This document shows, one piece after another, positions 51,405 through 51,743 of a stretch of DNA of 51,743 nucleotides (the first letter of the stretch is position 1; every line of letters starts with the position of its first letter). The notes beneath the pieces were generated by a model. It was not told the origin of the DNA. It did not search any database and saw nothing but the letters and a program-made list of their open reading frames with translations. The translations under genes were made by a program, and so were the position numbers. Origin of the DNA: Nocardia mexicana NBRC 108244 (GTDB lineage Bacteria > Actinomycetota > Actinomycetes > Mycobacteriales > Mycobacteriaceae); contig NZ_BDBV01000108.1 in the NCBI RefSeq assembly GCF_001613165.1, forward strand, positions 1 through 51,743, in the 5' to 3' direction.

Positions 51405-51743
51405 ATGATCGAGCTCATGATGCCGGGCGCGGACGGGACCGCCGTCGCTGTGCAGGAGTGGCTGGTCAGGCCCGGAGACACCGTCCGCGAGGGTGACACG
51501 GTGGCGCGGGTCGACGCGTCCGGTACCACGGTCGACGTGGTGAGCCCCGTCGACGGGATCGTGACCGGCATCGTGGTCGCCACCGGCGTGACGGGCCGGG
51601 CCGGCACGGTCCTCGCGACGATCGCCGAGGCGGTATGGCGTGTCCCGGCGCGCGAGGACGCACGCCGCGGACTGCTCGACGGCGCTCACGCCGCGGCACT
51701 GCGGGAGGCCCGCGCGGTGCACAGTGCCGCAGTGCTCGAACGC
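51405..51743 (+). CDS. Biotinyl/lipoyl-like domain protein, cut by the right edge
   Basis: From the ATG at 51405 the frame stays open to the window end (113 residues). The first about 75 residues match a biotinyl/lipoyl domain: MIELMMPGADGTAVAVQEWL, VREGDTVARVDAS and VVSPVDGIVTGIVVATG. In true lipoyl or biotinyl domains the turn carries a modified Lys (DKA or MKM); here it reads DASG with no Lys anywhere in the visible part. It may therefore be a noncovalent scaffold or the start of a dehydrogenase-complex-like fusion. It lies downstream of the alcohol dehydrogenase on the same strand after a spacer of 118 bases. Confidence 0.75.
   Translation, partial: MIELMMPGADGTAVAVQEWLVRPGDTVREGDTVARVDASGTTVDVVSPVDGIVTGIVVATGVTGRAGTVLATIAEAVWRVPAREDARRGLLDGAHAAALREARAVHSAAVLER

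Overview
The window is very GC-rich DNA from a mycolic-acid-type actinomycete, most likely Nocardia or a close relative. The indications are a secreted mycolyltransferase-like esterase, a LytR-CpsA-Psr protein with a long charged N-terminus, a ChoD-type GMC oxidase, a DUF2599 lipoprotein, several TetR regulators and frequent GTG starts. This is inferred from gene content only; no rRNA or tRNA was found.

Region 1 (1-15572, plus strand) is the most striking part. It is one tightly packed run of 15 genes, many joined by ATGA-type overlaps, and reads as a biosynthetic operon that continues beyond the left edge. Its key gene (5308-6195) encodes phosphoenolpyruvate mutase with the diagnostic EDK-x5-NS motif, the enzyme that makes the C-P bond in phosphonate natural products. 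Around it are an ACP-fatty-acyl-AMP-ligase fusion, an extended SDR resembling thioester reductases, an SRPBCC cyclase-like protein, a nucleotidyltransferase-fold protein, a UbiA-like membrane protein and a large phosphohistidine dikinase with rifampin-phosphotransferase architecture. These are followed by a guanylate-kinase-like enzyme with a changed base pocket, a DUF4743-type Nudix protein, a transketolase split in two subunits, an NDP-kinase-like protein and an MFS exporter. No classical phosphonopyruvate decarboxylase is visible. The set suggests a phosphonate product, possibly lipid-linked, whose driving step uses the two-subunit thiamine enzyme or the SDR.

Region 2 (15575-24000) holds an acyl-CoA dehydrogenase, a TetR regulator, a Na+/H+ antiporter fused to a UBP-type zinc finger, a solitary TnpB nuclease with a candidate omega-RNA, a small coiled-coil protein and a RodA/FtsW-type SEDS protein. 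The spacers carry hairpins and short tandem repeats, and a palindrome family that recurs near 33.7 kb.

Region 3 (23912-29353, minus strand) is a second compact operon: a SufS-like desulfurase, an orphan protein ending in a CxxC heavy-metal domain, a type III PLP decarboxylase and a cysteine synthase-rhodanese fusion. It looks like a small sulfur or metal-linked amino-acid pathway.

Region 4 (29459-51743) is mostly ordinary chromosome: a flavin split-barrel protein, a membrane protein, a DUF2599 lipoprotein, a TerD protein, a HAD protein with a substituted nucleophile, ChoD with a divergent TetR gene, an LCP ligase, a methyltransferase and a lectin-like protein next to a frameshifted DUF397 gene. 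It continues with a LexA-family protein convergent with an ATP-dependent DNA ligase, secreted proteins, a GH1 glycosidase, a BASS transporter with a TetR regulator, a Baeyer-Villiger monooxygenase divergent from a zinc alcohol dehydrogenase, and the start of a biotinyl/lipoyl-like domain protein cut by the right edge.
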